Assembly: GCA_002480565.1 (NCBI GenBank)
Contig: DLCK01000076.1
Location: 127,595 to 191,594, forward strand
Length of the DNA stretch: 64,000 nucleotides
Reading direction: 5' to 3'
DNA from: Phycisphaerales bacterium UBA7800
GTDB taxonomy: Bacteria > Planctomycetota > Phycisphaerae > Phycisphaerales > Phycisphaeraceae
This document shows, piece by piece, positions 45,981-54,096 of the stretch (its first letter is position 1; every line of letters begins with the position of its first letter). A program made the translations under genes and the position numbers. The notes beneath the pieces were generated by a model. It was not told the origin of the DNA and made no database searches. It saw nothing but the letters and a program-made list of their open reading frames with translations.

Positions 45981-46043
45981 AAAAATTCCGGGATAGACTC
46001 GCCAGGTGACCTGACCGCCTGACATTCAATCCTGAAGTACCTC

Positions 46044-46087
46044 GTGCGTGGTGATGAAAGCTTGCGATTCATCACCACGCACTTTTT
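46044..46087 (+). terminator. Rho-independent terminator after the giant gene
   Basis: A perfect 15-bp stem (46044-46058 with 46068-46082) closes a 9-base loop and is followed by five T. It lies 64 bases past the giant stop codon. The rest of 45981-46191 holds nothing I can assign. Confidence 0.9.
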
Positions 46088-46191
46088 ATGCGCAGCAGTT
46101 GGTATCGTAAATTTTAAATGCTGAACACTTGTTTCAAAAAAATAGTTGCCAGAGCAAGTGTCGCTGTGAATTGAATTGATTTAAATAAAAC

Positions 46192-47133
46192 TTAAAAACC
46201 CAACGTCAATTGGTTAGACACCGGGTGAGGAAATTTGCGGTTTGAGTTGAGTTTAAACCAGCGGGTTCTGCGTCGTTGCTGTGTGAGAATGACGCGTTTG
46301 GCAATGGTCTGATCTTGCGAGAAAACTTCGTAAACTTTCTCTTCAGTATTACATTGCTGTGATCGATGCAGCAGTATGACGTGGGCAGGCTGGCCGTCAG
46401 CAGAACGTCGATCGATACGTTGTATGGCGGCAAAAGCCTGCTCATTGGAAAGATGGCCGGCCTGTCCCATGACGCGGCGTTTGAGTCGTTCTGGACGCGT
46501 ACTGGCCTGCTGCATCTTTGGATCATAATTGGCTTCGATGGCAAGGATATCCACGTTGGTGAATTGATGAATCAACGTGTCAGGTACATGCCCAAGATCT
46601 GTTGCAAAACCAATCGAACCATGATCTGAATCAATGCGGTAGCCAAAGGTTCCCTGGCTGTCATGTCGAAGGTGAATGGGATGAAAATCCAGATTTGGTA
46701 ATGGGTTGAATTTTTCAGCGAACTCACGAACAAGACCGGACGTAATAAGAGGAGCAGCATGCTTCATGCGCTTAAGGTCCGTCATATGCCAAGCATGTAA
46801 ATACAGTGGTATTCGCCAGCCGACCATTGTGTTAATCCAAGTTGGGCGAAAATGATCTTGGTCCAGATGCGTGATGACAATTGCCTTGATGTGTTGCAGT
46901 GAACTTTTGGCTTGCCCAAGGCGTTTGCTGATGGTTACCGGGCCAAGCCCCGCATCAAGAAGCATGGCTTGGTCTTGATGTTGGATCACGGTGCAGTTAC
47001 CACCACTGCCACTGCCTAGGACACAAAGGTTCAAGGGCGTAGAGGATTGAGTTGCTCCGTTTTTATCCGAGGATTCGTCAGCTTGCATATTCGGAGAAAC
47101 AGCAAAAAGCGGGATGGTTTGTTCGGGTTTCAT
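46192..47133 (-). CDS. MBL-fold metallo-hydrolase, YycJ/WalJ-like
   Basis: A 313-residue protein of the metallo-beta-lactamase superfamily. Its first strand and loop G-S-G-S-G-G-N-C-T (residues 40-48) and the later G-H-L-S-N and L-H-R-S-Q-Q-C-N motifs are those of the YycJ/WalJ group, predicted exonuclease-like hydrolases. The metal motif reads T-H-L-D-Q-D-H (His89, Asp91, Asp93, His94), so the second histidine of the usual HxHxDH is aspartate. A 34-residue N-terminal extension rich in Ser, Asp and Glu precedes the fold. The ATG at 47133 has only a weak ribosome site; Met16 is an alternative start. It diverges from the OmpH-like gene with 75 bases between. Confidence 0.85.
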   Translation of the reverse strand: MKPEQTIPLFAVSPNMQADESSDKNGATQSSTPLNLCVLGSGSGGNCTVIQHQDQAMLLDAGLGPVTISKRLGQAKSSLQHIKAIVITHLDQDHFRPTWINTMVGWRIPLYLHAWHMTDLKRMKHAAPLITSGLVREFAEKFNPLPNLDFHPIHLRHDSQGTFGYRIDSDHGSIGFATDLGHVPDTLIHQFTNVDILAIEANYDPKMQQASTRPERLKRRVMGQAGHLSNEQAFAAIQRIDRRSADGQPAHVILLHRSQQCNTEEKVYEVFSQDQTIAKRVILTQQRRRTRWFKLNSNRKFPHPVSNQLTLGF

Positions 47134-47208
47134 AAGGATGGCCTAGTGTGGCTTTTTTCGGCCTGTCTGTCAAGATTAAAACGCTTCAAAACGCAAGGGA
47201 GAGATTAA

Positions 47209-47901
47209 ATGAAACGATTGACTGGGACAATGGTGGTATTAATGTGCTTAATCATTGGCTGCGAACAGAAGAAATCTGCGCCTGCAGTTGGGAATGTGGC
47301 AGTCGTGGATATGGATCAAATCGCGCAGGCGACCGGCTTTGACAAAGCGCTTGACCAGCAGATGACCCAACTCAATCAGCAAATTGGTAGCCATCTGCAA
47401 CAGCTGCAAAAACAGATACAAAGCCAATTGGAAAGCAAACAGAAAAATTGGGGCGAATCACCGACGAATCAACAAAAAGTTGAGTTTGAAAAACTATCCA
47501 TGCAACTCGACCAACAGTATCGTGCAGAACTGAACAAAGCTCAGCAGAACAGTAATCAAGCACATACGACAATGGTAGGTCAGTTCCGGCAGAAACTTGA
47601 TCCAATTGCCATGCAAGTTGCGCGTGAGCGTGGTTTTGATATTGTCATTTCACGTACTGAATCCGTACTGATGGTTTCAGTAAATGCGGACATTACCAAT
47701 GATGTGCTTACACGTTTTAAGCAGATTAACCCTGTACAGGTCCCCGCCACTACACCAACGCCTGCTGAGCCGCCCATGGTACCTGCGTTGCCTGATGAAG
47801 CCAATTCATCACAGCAAACGCCGCAACCTCAACCCACCAATACGGGTGTGGAATCACAACAGCCCCATGTAACTGTGCCCGATACCTTACCGGTACAGTA
47901 A
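47209..47901 (+). CDS. OmpH/Skp-like lipoprotein chaperone
   Basis: A 230-residue protein with a lipoprotein signal ending in the lipobox I-I-G-C (Cys18), so it is likely anchored by lipid in the periplasm. Residues about 28-160 fit the OmpH/Skp family: start strand N-V-A-V-V-D-M-D-Q-I, a long Gln/Lys-rich coiled coil (about 45-125), and a closing strand F-D-I-V-I-S. Skp proteins hold unfolded outer-membrane proteins as they cross the periplasm. The C-terminal 60 residues are a Pro/Gln/Thr-rich tail, unusual for Skp. The start is supported by AAGGGAGAG just upstream. The following 184 bases up to the next gene show no clear terminator. Confidence 0.85.
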   Translation: MKRLTGTMVVLMCLIIGCEQKKSAPAVGNVAVVDMDQIAQATGFDKALDQQMTQLNQQIGSHLQQLQKQIQSQLESKQKNWGESPTNQQKVEFEKLSMQLDQQYRAELNKAQQNSNQAHTTMVGQFRQKLDPIAMQVARERGFDIVISRTESVLMVSVNADITNDVLTRFKQINPVQVPATTPTPAEPPMVPALPDEANSSQQTPQPQPTNTGVESQQPHVTVPDTLPVQ

Positions 47902-48085
47902 GTAAAACTTACCCAAACGACATAATCGAATCAATACGTCTGTATAAGGCGTGTTAGGCTATTAATGTGGTCTTTTTTTCTAAAACTTGTATCCGATAAC
48001 TACTTTAGAGCAGGAGGCTCATCCCCAAGAATGACCCCGGACGATAATGAATAGAGGTAGGGTCCAATTGAAATTGAGGTTCCTG

Positions 48086-48280
48086 ATGCGTAACCGTTTG
48101 GCTTTGTGGATGTTGATTTTGGGCGGCATATCAATCTCAGGGTGTACCACGACACAGCATGCAAGAGTCAATATCATCGAACCGAGTTACTCATATGTCG
48201 ATGATATGGATATGGAATTAACTGCGTCTGATGAGCAAACCTTGGCACAAGTCCCGATCCAGAATCATGTCCAACCTTGA
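48086..48280 (+). CDS. Small putative lipoprotein (64 aa)
   Basis: A 64-residue protein with a typical lipoprotein signal: M-R-N-R, a hydrophobic core, and lipobox I-S-G-C (Cys20). The mature part is only 45 residues, acidic, with no known domain. I chose the ATG at 48086 because GAGG lies six bases upstream; an in-frame ATG at 48047 would add 13 residues before the signal but has a poorer ribosome site. It ends eight bases from the convergent queE stop. Confidence 0.6.
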   Translation: MRNRLALWMLILGGISISGCTTTQHARVNIIEPSYSYVDDMDMELTASDEQTLAQVPIQNHVQP

Positions 48281-48288
48281 TCGGATAT

Positions 48289-49008
48289 TTACACACCACG
48301 TGCAGATGGATCCCAAATTTGCTTATGCAATTGCGACTGCATGCGAACAGGCAGATTGTCTTCGATTATCCATTGAGCCAAATCTATCATGGGTAATGCG
48401 CCACATCCAGCCAACTCCTTGGTCGCATGCATTGCATTAACACCACTCATCAATACAGCTTTGACGCGATTGGCAAGATCATAATCAACCATGATCTTCT
48501 TGGCCCAATCATAATCTGCACGATCACAAAGTACGAACTTAATTTCATCTGTGGTATTGAGATGATCCATATTCGTCCATAGATTCCTGTCCACTTCACC
48601 ACTGCCTGGTGTTTTGATATCCATGATACGTATGACACGCGGATCACAGACACTGATATCACATGCACCACTGGTTTCAATAAGGACTGTCTTCCCCAAG
48701 TCGCAGAGTCGCGTCATCAATGGATGAACCGTTTTTTGCAGTAAGGGTTCGCCCCCCGTGATTTCGTAAAGGTCACAGTTATGACGAATAGCTTGTGAAA
48801 GAACTTCATCAACAGTGAATGATTGGCCTTCATGAAAGGCATATTCAGTGTCGCAATAACTGCATCGAAGATGACATCCCTTTAGGCGTATAAATACACA
48901 ACGCAGGCCTGACCATGTGCTCTCACCTTGTATGGAATAAAACATCTCATTGATCTGCAGTCGTGGCACATCGATCGTAGCGGAAGAATTACTGACGGGA
49001 AGTTTCAT
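48289..49008 (-). CDS. queE: 7-carboxy-7-deazaguanine synthase
   Basis: A 239-residue radical SAM enzyme that converts 6-carboxy-tetrahydropterin to 7-carboxy-7-deazaguanine, a queuosine precursor. The N-terminal I-N-E-M-F-Y-S-I-Q-G-E-S-T-W-S-G motif is characteristic of QueE. The cluster motif C-H-L-R-C-S-Y-C (Cys45, Cys49, Cys52) is the CX3CX2C that binds the 4Fe-4S cluster, and I-T-G-G-E-P-L binds S-adenosylmethionine. The length fits the family. It lies 24 bases downstream of folK on the same strand, so the two are probably co-transcribed. Confidence 0.93.
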   Translation of the reverse strand: MKLPVSNSSATIDVPRLQINEMFYSIQGESTWSGLRCVFIRLKGCHLRCSYCDTEYAFHEGQSFTVDEVLSQAIRHNCDLYEITGGEPLLQKTVHPLMTRLCDLGKTVLIETSGACDISVCDPRVIRIMDIKTPGSGEVDRNLWTNMDHLNTTDEIKFVLCDRADYDWAKKIMVDYDLANRVKAVLMSGVNAMHATKELAGCGALPMIDLAQWIIEDNLPVRMQSQLHKQIWDPSARGV

Positions 49009-49032
49009 GCGTATTATCTTAGCCTTTGGGTG

Positions 49033-49527
49033 TTATGGTTTCACATTGTCAAGCATCTGCACAACAGTCAAACCAAGAATTGGATGGACCCAGTCAGGAA
49101 CAATTTCAGCCAATGGCTTAAGAACAAACCAACGTTCGTGCATCAATGGATGCGGGATAACAAGATCTTCTTCATCATAAACAAGACTGTCATAAAAGAT
49201 GATATCCAAATCCAACGGTCTGGGCCCCCACTTGACTCTTGAAGTTAAATCATCACGCCCATGCTTTAATTCAATTGCGTTTAGAGACTTCAAAAGACCT
49301 GATGGTGAAAGGTTTGTCTCCATCACAACTGCTGCATTAAGAAAGACCGCTTGGTTAATTGGTCCGACAGGCTGTGTTTTAATAAATCGACTACGGTGAA
49401 CCAATCGGGTGCCTGGCAATTCATCCATTGCATCGCATGCTTGTGACAAATGGGTGTGGGAATCCCCCATATTGCTCCCCAGAGCAATGCAAGCCAATAT
49501 TGGGTTTGGGGGTGTTTGAATTACCAT
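49033..49527 (-). CDS. folK: 2-amino-4-hydroxy-6-hydroxymethyldihydropteridine pyrophosphokinase
   Basis: A 164-residue HPPK that transfers pyrophosphate from ATP to 6-hydroxymethyl-dihydropterin in folate synthesis. Visible family motifs are A-L-G-S-N-M-G-D near the start, W-G-P-R-P-L-D-L-D-I-I-F-Y-D with the magnesium aspartates Asp106 and Asp108, and I-P-H-P-L-M-H-E-R-W-F-V-L-K-P-L. The length is normal. First gene of an apparent folK-queE operon; 131 bases separate it from the divergent lipoprotein gene. Confidence 0.94.
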   Translation of the reverse strand: MVIQTPPNPILACIALGSNMGDSHTHLSQACDAMDELPGTRLVHRSRFIKTQPVGPINQAVFLNAAVVMETNLSPSGLLKSLNAIELKHGRDDLTSRVKWGPRPLDLDIIFYDSLVYDEEDLVIPHPLMHERWFVLKPLAEIVPDWVHPILGLTVVQMLDNVKP

Positions 49528-49575
49528 GGTTTAAAACACTCATGTATCTTTAAATGCAATACCAGCAATATGTTA

Positions 49576-49604
49576 TTGACATGTGAAAGTTAGTTATAGA
49601 TGAT
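49576..49604 (+). promoter_or_regulatory. Candidate sigma70-type promoter for the 341-aa lipoprotein gene
   Basis: A consensus TTGACA at 49576-49581, a 17-base spacer and GATGAT (four of six matches to TATAAT) at 49599-49604 lie 55 bases before the start codon at 49659. Seen by eye only; promoters in this phylum are poorly defined. Confidence 0.4.
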
Positions 49605-49658
49605 ATTCCAGCTTGTAATCAATGGTCCAGTTTACACCACCTTTTTTAAGGAAACCTT

Positions 49659-50684
49659 ATGATCCAGCGAATTGTACTCAATGCTTTGCTTCCCGTCCTT
49701 TGCTGCATGATTTTAACTGCTTGCAATGAGCCTGAGGCATACAACGGCAGTAGCAGTTTTCAAAGTACACCAACTACAAAGACAACCAGTCACTCCAATG
49801 CAATATCTACTGAGGTATCTGCACCAACTGCAAATCATACAGCAGTCAAACCAAGTTCTGCTGACTTGAAAGAGGCAGGTAACTACTGGAAACGCGAAGG
49901 CAAGAAAGTCGATATCACAAAGACCAAACGTGTCCTCATAGCGGAATTTGGCGTCGTCTTTGTCACAAGCCGCGATCACAAAATTGGTAACAATTCCCTG
50001 AGCCTCGGCACAATGATGCGCATCGCTGGTGTGGGACGTCGTGAATACAAGTTCGATGATTCATTCAAAGCTGAATATCCAACCCAACTTTATAACCAAT
50101 ACGTCAAACACCTTGAATCTCAAGGTTATGAAGTTATCTCGCTCGAAGACACATTGGCTTGCAAAGCCTTGGAAGATATTGAAAAAGGTAAAGCTGGCTC
50201 CAAGAAGAGCGGAAATTATTACCACGGCTTCTTCGGTGGCAAGGGAAGTCAAAAAGCCGAAATCTATCCTGCTGCAGGTATGGACCAGATGGGTGCTGGT
50301 TTCCTGGGGCTAGGTGAATCTAAGAACATGAAGGCTGTTAATGCCGCAATGGGTGAACTCAAAGCTGATATGGCAATTCGTGTACTCATTGGGGTTGGAT
50401 TATTCAAAGGCCAAGCATGTCTCGAACCTGGATCATCCATTCGCGCCTTCTCCAATCTAAAATCGTCTAAAATGCCAAACGGTACAATGAACTATTGGCC
50501 TCAATCTTACACAACACTTACAAGCAAGAAGACACTCTTTTATGATAAACCAGTCGTCGATCAAACAGAGTTCAAAGCATTCAAAGGTAAAGTCTGGAAT
50601 GTCAATGAAGCTCAATTCGCAAGTGCGATTAATCAGGTCTTCCCTAAATTCGCAACCCAAGGCATCATGAAATTGGCATACTGA
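49659..50684 (+). CDS. Lipoprotein of unknown function (341 aa)
   Basis: The protein begins with a lipoprotein signal ending in L-T-A-C (Cys22), then a Ser/Thr-rich linker (about 28-68), so the folded part is probably held away from the membrane. The folded part (about 85-341) contains 'TKRVLIAEFGVVFVTSRD', 'YVKHLESQGYEVISLEDTLA' and a Gly-rich loop near residue 190 (Y-Y-H-G-F-F-G-G-K-G), which look like alternating strands and helices. I do not recognise the family. TAAGGA upstream supports the ATG at 49659. It is a single-gene unit between a candidate promoter and a clear terminator. Confidence 0.75.
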   Translation: MIQRIVLNALLPVLCCMILTACNEPEAYNGSSSFQSTPTTKTTSHSNAISTEVSAPTANHTAVKPSSADLKEAGNYWKREGKKVDITKTKRVLIAEFGVVFVTSRDHKIGNNSLSLGTMMRIAGVGRREYKFDDSFKAEYPTQLYNQYVKHLESQGYEVISLEDTLACKALEDIEKGKAGSKKSGNYYHGFFGGKGSQKAEIYPAAGMDQMGAGFLGLGESKNMKAVNAAMGELKADMAIRVLIGVGLFKGQACLEPGSSIRAFSNLKSSKMPNGTMNYWPQSYTTLTSKKTLFYDKPVVDQTEFKAFKGKVWNVNEAQFASAINQVFPKFATQGIMKLAY

Positions 50685-50719
50685 TTATACGAATCTACAT
50701 TTACCGAATTTAGTTTTTC

Positions 50720-50751
50720 AAGGCATGACCACAACTGGTCATGCCTTTTTT
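50720..50751 (+). terminator. Rho-independent terminator after the 341-aa lipoprotein gene
   Basis: A 12-bp perfect stem (50720-50731 with 50736-50747), a four-base loop and a run of T. It lies 35 bases after the stop codon. The remaining DNA up to 50995 shows only the candidate lacI-type promoter. Confidence 0.88.
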
Positions 50752-50933
50752 ATTCATTGAACTGGGATTGGATAAAACTTCTAATCAAAGAAGTGACATC
50801 TAGTATAACATCTCATATATTTCACAACATTTTTTGCCATCCATCGTATTTGCAATTCTTTTATTATTAGAGACCTACACGTCTATTACGCCCTGCAAAT
50901 CCTCTTTCTTTCACTTGTTTTCACTTTATTGCA

Positions 50934-50962
50934 TTGACTCATTGAAGTTCTAGGCCTAAAGT
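50934..50962 (+). promoter_or_regulatory. Candidate promoter for the LacI-type regulator
   Basis: TTGACT (five of six) at 50934-50939, a 17-base spacer and TAAAGT (four of six) at 50957-50962 lie 33 bases before the regulator's ATG at 50996. No clear operator palindrome is visible next to it. Confidence 0.4.
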
Positions 50963-50995
50963 TTCATATCACTTTCCATTCGTCTGAGATCGGTA

Positions 50996-52138
50996 ATGTC
51001 ACAAAATAACGCATCAACACTTGCTCAAGTCAGTGCCAAAGCCGGCTGTTCTCCTGCAACAGTTTCACGTGTGCTCAATTGCAGTGGGCCAGTTAGTGGC
51101 AGCGTGAGAGAAAATGTTTTAAAAGCCGTAAAAGAATCCGGTTATATACCAAGACGGACACATAAAACGCTCAGCAGCAACAGTCAGGTATCGATCGAAC
51201 GCAAGAATAATCAGCATGACCTTTTTGAAGTAGTTTTGTATCGTTGCACTCCGGCTGAACGTCTCACAGCTGAATCTGGAAAGTTGACAGTTGGTTCTTC
51301 AAGAATGCTTACGGAGAAACTTCTTTTCAGCAAAAATTTTACTCTCACAGCAGACTTTTACATGCATATCATCTCAGGTGTGATGGATGAGTTAGCCAGT
51401 GCCTCCAAACGAGCCATGATTCAAACTTCTACCGACTTGATGAGTTTGTCACTCCTCAAAGCGGTGAACCAAAGTGAAATTGGTGGTGTTATCCTGCTTG
51501 GTGAATACCCTCCGAAGCTCGACACATTCCTGGAAAAATGTACTAAACATGTTGTTCTTGTCGACATTATTCATCCTGGTATTGCAGACATAGTTACCAT
51601 TGACAATATGGCTGGAATAAGTCTTGCAATGGATCATCTGATTCAATTGGGACATCGAAAAATTGGTTATGTCGGGGCACCATTTAACAAGAGTTATGAA
51701 GAACGCTGGGTTACATGGAAGTGGAAAATGACAGGAGCCGGTCTTTCAATAAACAATCAATGGGTCTATCAAGGTAGCAATAAAATCCAGGACACAACCA
51801 AAGGTTTACAGCAAATGCTTAGTCAAACTGACCGCCCTACAGCTTTGGTTTGCGCCAGTGATTGGTCAGCGTTTGGAGCACTTCGAGCTGCAGAAACATT
51901 ACAGATTGCCATACCTGAACAAATAAGCATTATTGGCTTTGACGATATTAATGCTGCTGCAATGGTTACTCCATCATTAACAACACTACATGCTCCATTG
52001 CGAGAAATGGGTGAACAAGCAGCCCGTCAAATTCTATATAACAACCTGTTTAATCGATCTCGTCATGGAACAGGTGTCACAACAAGACTCATGCCGCAGT
52101 TAGTAATCAGAAATTCAACTTCGCATTATACAGAATAA
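50996..52138 (+). CDS. LacI-family transcriptional regulator
   Basis: A 380-residue regulator. The N-terminus T-L-A-Q-V-S-A-K-A-G-C-S-P-A-T-V-S-R-V-L-N is the LacI helix-turn-helix with its hinge (G-Y-I-P-R-R). The rest is the periplasmic-binding-protein-like sensor: H-L-I-Q-L-G-H-R-K-I-G-Y-V-G, A-L-V-C-A-S-D-W-S-A-F-G-A and I-S-I-I-G-F-D-D-I-N. It is slightly long because of a spacer around residues 60-115. It directly precedes two pseudopilin-like genes and the GH50-like enzyme on the same strand, so it likely controls that cluster in response to a sugar. The ligand is unknown. The ribosome site before 50996 is weak. Confidence 0.92.
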   Translation: MSQNNASTLAQVSAKAGCSPATVSRVLNCSGPVSGSVRENVLKAVKESGYIPRRTHKTLSSNSQVSIERKNNQHDLFEVVLYRCTPAERLTAESGKLTVGSSRMLTEKLLFSKNFTLTADFYMHIISGVMDELASASKRAMIQTSTDLMSLSLLKAVNQSEIGGVILLGEYPPKLDTFLEKCTKHVVLVDIIHPGIADIVTIDNMAGISLAMDHLIQLGHRKIGYVGAPFNKSYEERWVTWKWKMTGAGLSINNQWVYQGSNKIQDTTKGLQQMLSQTDRPTALVCASDWSAFGALRAAETLQIAIPEQISIIGFDDINAAAMVTPSLTTLHAPLREMGEQAARQILYNNLFNRSRHGTGVTTRLMPQLVIRNSTSHYTE

Positions 52139-52374
52139 GGCAGTTCTTCAATTTTAAACCTAACAGTACAGTTGTATGCTTCATGTAATTTATTCTTTAG
52201 GGTTAAATATCGATAGGTTATAAGAATACAAATCTCTTGAAAAGTAAAAAACAAGAATATCTTGGCAGTTTTCAGTAAATTTAAGTCAGCATTAAATCAG
52301 AATAGATAAAAATTAACAGTAAGTACAGGCTTATAATTGTCTGGCAAAATAGCCAATCTAAAGGGAAGAGCATT

Positions 52375-53121
52375 ATGAAAAACCAAAAAGCTTTCACACT
52401 TATCGAATTGCTGGTTGTTATATCCATAATCTCATTATTGATTTCAATCCTGTTACCAGCCCTGGGGAAAGCCCGTAATGCAGCCAGAACATCTGTCTGC
52501 TTATCTCAATTTCGTCAATCCCTGGTCGCGAACTATACATATCAAGGCGATTACAATGGTTACAATGTACCACTTTGCAAAAATTTAAATCGTCGCAATT
52601 ATTGGGGGTCAGAACCCGGTTTTCATCGTTGGCAAAACTATCTTGAAGTCTACACTGGTAATTACAGTATTTTTAATTGTCCTACTCGCGAAATTCTTTT
52701 CCCTGACCACTCTGTTCTAAATCAAAAGACTCCGTATCCGACCAACTCCGGCTGGGTTAGGTCAAGAGGCGAATCATTCAGCGGTGGTGCCAGTGTCAAT
52801 ACTGCATATACCTATAAAGTAGGCGGCTATGCTGACAGTAGCGCAACGCGAAATGAAGACCTTGAAAATGCAATGCATGATGATGAAATAAATAAGCCAT
52901 TGGCAACACTGGTTGCATTTGCAGATGGACGTTTTTGGACGGTAAACGCTAAGCCAACAACCACTCCTGGTGATGACAGCATTTTTCATCCTGATCGATA
53001 CGTCCATGATGGGAGAATCAACATGGGCTATGTGGATGGTCACGCTTCAACACGAGTCAAAGAAGATGTTGAAGTAAGATGGTGGCCTAAAGATACTTGG
53101 ATCACAACAAGAACACCGTAA
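52375..53121 (+). CDS. Pseudopilin-like protein with H-X9-DG C-terminus
   Basis: A 248-residue protein with a type IV prepilin signal: K-N-Q-K-A then F-T-L-I-E-L-L-V-V-I-S-I, cleaved by prepilin peptidase before Phe, with Glu at +5. The hydrophobic helix is followed by L-G-K-A-R-N-A-A-R-T, as in planctomycete and lentisphaeral DUF1559-type proteins. The C-terminal V-H-D-G-R-I-N-M-G-Y-V-D-G-H matches the H-X9-DG motif. AAGGGAAGAG upstream supports the start. Its place between a LacI regulator and a glycoside hydrolase suggests a role in polysaccharide handling; that is inference. Confidence 0.88.
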   Translation: MKNQKAFTLIELLVVISIISLLISILLPALGKARNAARTSVCLSQFRQSLVANYTYQGDYNGYNVPLCKNLNRRNYWGSEPGFHRWQNYLEVYTGNYSIFNCPTREILFPDHSVLNQKTPYPTNSGWVRSRGESFSGGASVNTAYTYKVGGYADSSATRNEDLENAMHDDEINKPLATLVAFADGRFWTVNAKPTTTPGDDSIFHPDRYVHDGRINMGYVDGHASTRVKEDVEVRWWPKDTWITTRTP

Positions 53122-53223
53122 TTTGTATTGCATATTCATGTTTTAAAAAATCAACCATCTATAAATATGTAATATCTCTTCTTGAATAAATACGGCATGT
53201 TGAATATAGAAATTTGATAGCAT

Positions 53224-54018
53224 ATGAAACACCTATCAATCAAAGATAAAGCATTCACCCTCATAGAAATCCTGGTGGTAATATCCATTATTGCCTTACT
53301 CGTTTCAATCCTCTTGCCAGCGTTGGCAAAGGCTAGACTCAGCGCACAAACCATTACATGTTTAAGTAATGAAAGACAGTTAAGCTTAGCGTTAAACATG
53401 TATTCAGCGGAAAATAACGAGTTTATCCCACTGTCATACTGGTGGGGCGCACGACATGACAATGCAAAAATCAACACCGGTCAAACTAAACAACCAAACA
53501 ACACTATCTTGCTTACACCATTGGGCGATGCATTAATGAGTCTGAATCTAGGTCATGCGATACGTGGTTTTTATTGTCCAGCAGAAAAAGATCCTCATCG
53601 TCGGTTTAATGTAGATGGTTTCAACCCATGGCCTATGCAGAAATGGACTGGCATGAACATCGGCTATGGTGTTCGTCCCGAAGCCTATGCTTACCCCACA
53701 CCAAGTTCACAACCGTATTCAGGATGGAAACTCACTGGCAATGGGTTATTGCCACGGACAATAGATTTTCAGACAAATGTAGCAACTATATCAGACATTA
53801 TTCCTCAATACTCAACATCACGCCCATGGAATCAACTGCAAAACGTAGCTCATTTGTCCCAAGGCATAAATGCTAGCTATCTTGACGGATCTGGCACTTG
53901 GGTTGCTTTTGATGTTTTTAAAGACAACTATGGCGATGGGACTTCAGGGGGTGGCTTTAGCCCATATTCATCTTGGTCAAAAACTGGGATATGGTTTGAC
54001 CTGGACAATGTCCGTTAA
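53224..54018 (+). CDS. Pseudopilin-like protein (second copy)
   Basis: A 264-residue paralogue of the preceding protein. The signal K-D-K-A then F-T-L-I-E-I-L-V-V-I-S-I and the following L-P-A-L-A-K-A-R-L-S-A-Q are nearly the same; the remainder is diverged. The C-terminal H-L-S-Q-G-I-N-A-S-Y-L-D-G resembles the H-X9-DG motif but has one residue more. The central part contains several aromatic-rich loops (Y-W-W-G-A-R, N-P-W-P-M-Q-K-W). No clear ribosome site precedes the ATG. The gene lies 102 bases after its neighbour and 78 before the GH50-like gene. Confidence 0.85.
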   Translation: MKHLSIKDKAFTLIEILVVISIIALLVSILLPALAKARLSAQTITCLSNERQLSLALNMYSAENNEFIPLSYWWGARHDNAKINTGQTKQPNNTILLTPLGDALMSLNLGHAIRGFYCPAEKDPHRRFNVDGFNPWPMQKWTGMNIGYGVRPEAYAYPTPSSQPYSGWKLTGNGLLPRTIDFQTNVATISDIIPQYSTSRPWNQLQNVAHLSQGINASYLDGSGTWVAFDVFKDNYGDGTSGGGFSPYSSWSKTGIWFDLDNVR

Positions 54019-54096
54019 TTTAAAATTTGTACACAATAATCATATTAATGGTGATAGTGTTATTTCTTGTAATCACAATTTGGTAAAGGTTTGTTC

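Noticed and set aside
45900..45980. C-terminal sorting signal (LPXTG, PEP-CTERM or T9SS type)
   Set aside because: The protein ends in LLLKWFGTP without a motif, membrane helix or basic tail.
48031..48054. Seven-codon leader frame before the small lipoprotein
   Set aside because: An AGGAGG lies upstream but 13 bases away, and nothing suggests attenuation.
52313..52337. TTAACA and TATAAT before the first pseudopilin gene
   Set aside because: The spacer is only 13 bases, too short for a sigma70-type promoter.
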